Positions 61,549-64,000 of a stretch of 64,000 nucleotides of DNA are shown piece by piece. A program made the position numbers and the translations under genes. The notes beneath the pieces were generated by a model. That model did no database searches, was not told where the DNA came from, and worked only from the letters and a program-made list of their open reading frames with translations. Every line of letters starts with the position of its first letter. Position 1 is the first letter of the stretch. This DNA comes from Leifsonia poae (lineage in GTDB: Bacteria; Actinomycetota; Actinomycetes; Actinomycetales; Microbacteriaceae): the NCBI RefSeq assembly GCF_020009625.1, contig NZ_JAIHLP010000002.1:2852001-2916000 (forward strand), written 5' to 3'.

Positions 61549-62453
61549 TGCCGAAGGTCGTCGGGGTCAGGGGAGGGCTCTCCCTCGACCACCTCGTCAC
61601 CGTCGGGGCCGGAGCGCGCTTCGACGAGCTCGGCGGACCCGGACTCTTCGGAGCCCTCGGGGCCCGGCTGGTTGCCGGCGCGACCGCCGCCCTCTGCACC
61701 AACCTCCCCGCCGACGACGGGCGCTTCGCTCGTCTGTTCGGCGAGGTGGGCGTCGACCTCTCCTCGTCGGAGACGACTCCTTCGGTGCCGCGGGTCTGGA
61801 TCCTGAACGCACCGGAGGGCCGGCGGATCGTGGAGACCGCCTCCGTGTCGTCTGTCGAGTTGGAGGGCGGAGAGCCACGCGAGGGTGGTTCTGAGGCTGC
61901 CGCAGTGGCGCTTCCCGCGCCGGTCGCCTTCTATGACCGGGTGGATGCTCTGCTCGAGAGTTCGCCGACCGAACGGCCGCCGGTGCGGCGGCCGATTCCG
62001 GTCGGACTCGACCCGCACCAGCTTCCCCTGAGCGTGGAGGGGATCACCTACCTCGAGCGGGTCAGCCCGACCGGCGCCGTCATCCTGCCGAGCCGCGTGC
62101 AGCTCCGGCTGCTGAACAAGGATCCGCGGGCCGCCGCGCGCGAAATGTCGGCGGCGCTCGGCCTGCCGGTGATCGCTCGGCTCGACAGCGAAGGAATGTA
62201 CGTCGTCGCGCCGTCGGGCGTCTGGTCGGTGCGCGACGCCGCGGTCAGGGTCGTGGAGACGACGGGGGCCGGCGACTCCTCGGCCGCCGCGATCGTCGCG
62301 GCGCTCGCCGTCGGCGCCGATCTCGTCACGGCGGCGCAGTTCGGCGTGAGCGTCGCCCGTCTCGCCCTCTCTGATTGGGGGCACGCCGGGCTGCTCGCCT
62401 CCGACCCGCTCACCGCACCACTCAACACCATCGAATCGAACCAGGAACTTTGA
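61548..62453 (+). CDS. PfkB-family kinase, second of two
   Basis: 301 residues. GGLSLDHLVTVG start and the catalytic ETTGAGDSSAAAIVAAL, with the base Asp intact. It likely phosphorylates the sugar part of the imported compound. Kinase followed by SIS protein and GntR regulator is the order also seen in fructoselysine-type (frl) operons, where the kinase makes a 6-phosphate for a SIS deglycase. Confidence 0.82.
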   Translation: MPKVVGVRGGLSLDHLVTVGAGARFDELGGPGLFGALGARLVAGATAALCTNLPADDGRFARLFGEVGVDLSSSETTPSVPRVWILNAPEGRRIVETASVSSVELEGGEPREGGSEAAAVALPAPVAFYDRVDALLESSPTERPPVRRPIPVGLDPHQLPLSVEGITYLERVSPTGAVILPSRVQLRLLNKDPRAAAREMSAALGLPVIARLDSEGMYVVAPSGVWSVRDAAVRVVETTGAGDSSAAAIVAALAVGADLVTAAQFGVSVARLALSDWGHAGLLASDPLTAPLNTIESNQEL

Positions 62454-62454
62454 C

Positions 62455-63420
62455 ATGAACTCTGATCAGTACACGCGGATCATCACCGCTCTGCAGGACT
62501 CCGCCGATGTGCGGCCGAGCATCCGCGCCGGGGCTCTCGACGGCGCCGTGTTCGTGGGCTCCGGCGACTCGCTCTCCTCGGGGCTGCTGGCGTCGGCTTT
62601 CGGCCACCGGGCGCTGTCGTCGGGCGACATCACCTGGACGGGCCGGCTTCCCGCTGGAGCGGAGATCGTGGTCGGCATCTCGCACTCCGGCACGTCCGGC
62701 GCGACGGTGCGAGCCTTGCGGCTGGCTCGTGAGGCGGGCAAGCGCACGATCGCGATCACCTCCAATCCGGATTCCCCGCTGGCGGCGGAAGCCGATGAGC
62801 TGCAGCTGGTCCCGTCGCTGGGCATCGAAGAGGTCGTGCCCGTTGCCGGCCACCTCATGCTGGGGTTGGGTGTCGCTGCGGTCTGTGGGGTCGACACGGC
62901 CGAGGCCACGAACGACCTCGCCCACGTGATCGCGGCACAGCGCGACGTCATCGATGGGGCGATCCAGGGACTTCCGGCCTCCGCGCCCACCGGGATCTCG
63001 CTGCTCACACTGCCCGAGCTCCGTGGCGCCGGCGACTTCTGGATGCTGAAGCTCATCGAGGCGACCGGGCTGACCGTTCGCACGGTCGCGCTCGAGGAGA
63101 GCGGGCACGTCGACTACTTCATCGGCCCGGATGCGCATCTGACACTTCAGCTCGTCGGCAAGGACGGGAGCGCGCGGTTCGAACGCCTGGCGGTCGCCCT
63201 GGAGAGCACGGGGCAGACCCTGCAGCGCGTCGGCCTCCTGCGCGGGGACACCGGAGCGGATATCCGTGGCTCGCTGCTGTTCGAGCTGGCCGGGGCCGCC
63301 GTCGGCACCCTTGTCGCCGATGCCGCGGCGGCGAAGTGGGGCCGACCGCCGTTCCGTGGCGGTGCGGTCAACATGGATGCGCGGCACATCAAGCTGGACG
63401 AGGAGCCCGCCGCGGTCTGA
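62455..63420 (+). CDS. Two-SIS-domain protein (isomerase or deglycase type)
   Basis: 321 residues starting 1 base after the kinase stop. First SIS domain: VFVGSGDSLSSGLLASAF, VGISHSGTSGATVRAL and AITSNPDSPLAAEADELQ. The second half is shorter with EESGHVDYFIGP, recalling the FrlB/AgaS group. Such proteins isomerise aldose/ketose phosphates or cleave phosphorylated Amadori products. It is probably the step after the PfkB kinase. Confidence 0.78.
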   Translation: MNSDQYTRIITALQDSADVRPSIRAGALDGAVFVGSGDSLSSGLLASAFGHRALSSGDITWTGRLPAGAEIVVGISHSGTSGATVRALRLAREAGKRTIAITSNPDSPLAAEADELQLVPSLGIEEVVPVAGHLMLGLGVAAVCGVDTAEATNDLAHVIAAQRDVIDGAIQGLPASAPTGISLLTLPELRGAGDFWMLKLIEATGLTVRTVALEESGHVDYFIGPDAHLTLQLVGKDGSARFERLAVALESTGQTLQRVGLLRGDTGADIRGSLLFELAGAAVGTLVADAAAAKWGRPPFRGGAVNMDARHIKLDEEPAAV

Positions 63421-63426
63421 AACTGG

Positions 63427-63456
63427 GGGCGCGGCATCCCGCGGGATGTCGCGCCC
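63427..63456 (+). terminator. Long GC hairpin after the SIS gene
   Basis: 14-bp stem (63,427-63,440 with 63,443-63,456) and 2-base apex, no T run. Likely ends the catabolic operon before the regulator promoter. Confidence 0.65.
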
Positions 63457-63463
63457 ACCAAAG

Positions 63464-63485
63464 GTCATGATGTTATAATCATGAC
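63464..63485 (+). promoter_or_regulatory. GntR operator overlapping its own -10 element
   Basis: Perfect inverted repeat GTCATGAT-GTTATA-ATCATGAC; the -10 hexamer TATAAT (63,474-63,479) lies across the spacer and right arm. It is 28 bp before the GntR start, so autorepression is likely. Confidence 0.8.
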
Positions 63486-63513
63486 ATCTATTCGAAACAG
63501 TTGGGGACCTCGA

Positions 63514-64000
63514 ATGACCGTCGAATCCGTCGCACATCCGATCGCAGCTATGGCCACGACCGTCGACCGCAAGTCGCCACTGCCCGCGTGGGCGCAGGTC
63601 GAACGAGACCTCCGATCGCTCATCGACCAGGAGCTCGAGATCGGGTCGCAACTGCCGACCGAGAACGACATGGCCACGATCTACGGCGTGAGCCGCATTA
63701 CGATCCGGCAGGCGCTCGCGGCGCTGGCCGACCACGGCTACGTCGAGCGCCGGCAGGGAACGGGAACGTTCGTCGCCGATCGCCCGCGCCTCGTGCAGCA
63801 CGACTTCGGGCTGATGACCCCGTGGCGTGATCGTTTCCGGGCCGCCGGCGAGACGGCCGAATCCGTGTACCTCCGGGATTCCGTGGTGGAGGACGAGCCG
63901 TACGAGGTCAGCCACGAACTCTCCGCCGACGAGCGGCTCGCGCCGCGGCTGCACCTGAAGCGCCTGCACCTGGTGAATGGCCGGCCGATCGGGCTCACCG
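63514..64000 (+). CDS. GntR-family regulator with UTRA-type domain, cut by window end
   Basis: 162 codons visible from ATG 63514. Winged helix with LPTENDMATIYGVSRITIRQ and LADHGYVERRQGTGTFVAD; the start of a UTRA effector domain (RLHLKRLHLVNGRPIGLT) follows and runs off the window. Probable regulator of the ribosyl/glycoside island at 53.9-63.4 kb. Confidence 0.85.
   Translation, partial: MTVESVAHPIAAMATTVDRKSPLPAWAQVERDLRSLIDQELEIGSQLPTENDMATIYGVSRITIRQALAALADHGYVERRQGTGTFVADRPRLVQHDFGLMTPWRDRFRAAGETAESVYLRDSVVEDEPYEVSHELSADERLAPRLHLKRLHLVNGRPIGLT

Overview
The window is high-GC actinobacterial DNA, most likely from a Microbacteriaceae-type soil or plant-associated organism. This is inferred from codon use, an LAxTG sortase signal, sugar ABC operons that lack their own ATPase, and a phage resembling the very small siphoviruses of Microbacterium and Arthrobacter. 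It has two halves: a tandem prophage array (1 to 28,559), then, after an insertion sequence, a chromosomal stretch devoted to sugar and nucleoside catabolism (29,874 to 64,000).

Prophage half. A phage unit of about 16.0 kb is present as head-to-tail copies. Bases 1-12,552 are repeated at 16,012-28,559, and one complete unit runs from the attachment core at 12,536 to the same point at 28,543 (16,007 bp). Gene order is repressor | replication-like gene with iterons, small membrane proteins, HNH, terminase, portal, a fused protease-major capsid protein, connector, tail genes with a short tape measure, endolysin, membrane/holin-like genes | leftward integrase operon. The copies differ by one substitution, one single-base deletion that breaks the capsid gene of the right copy, and one lost codon. 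The only terminase gene visible also carries a one-base frameshift. attP lies inside the 3' end of the repressor gene, over a tRNA 3' end and its terminator, an arrangement like integration-dependent immunity. The right attachment site has been split by a 1,301-bp IS481-family element with a 15-bp target duplication. Beyond it, the chromosome carries a relic of another, related repressor.

Chromosome, 30.4-40.0 kb: a GntR-controlled set with a class II aldolase, three FGGY kinases in a row, a ribose-type ABC transporter and a SIS-domain isomerase. The transporter is damaged: a deletion joins the middle of the ATPase gene to the end of the binding-protein gene. Two 19-bp operator-like sites flank the set. 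40.1-41.8 kb: a PanE-like reductase and a HAD phosphatase.

41.9-51.8 kb: a LacI-regulated polysaccharide island: perfect 20-bp operator, binding protein, two permeases, a GH130 enzyme and a 1,458-residue, probably sortase-anchored, PL8 polysaccharide lyase.

51.9-64.0 kb: a purine/ribosyl-compound island: adenine/adenosine deaminase, nucleoside hydrolase, PfkB kinase, nucleoside phosphorylase, ABC transporter, a two-part ADP-ribosylglycohydrolase-family protein, YjbQ-family protein, a second PfkB kinase, a SIS-domain protein and a GntR regulator (cut by the window end). The combination suggests uptake and dismantling of a ribosylated or glycated compound whose identity is not evident. It is the best candidate here for an undescribed pathway.
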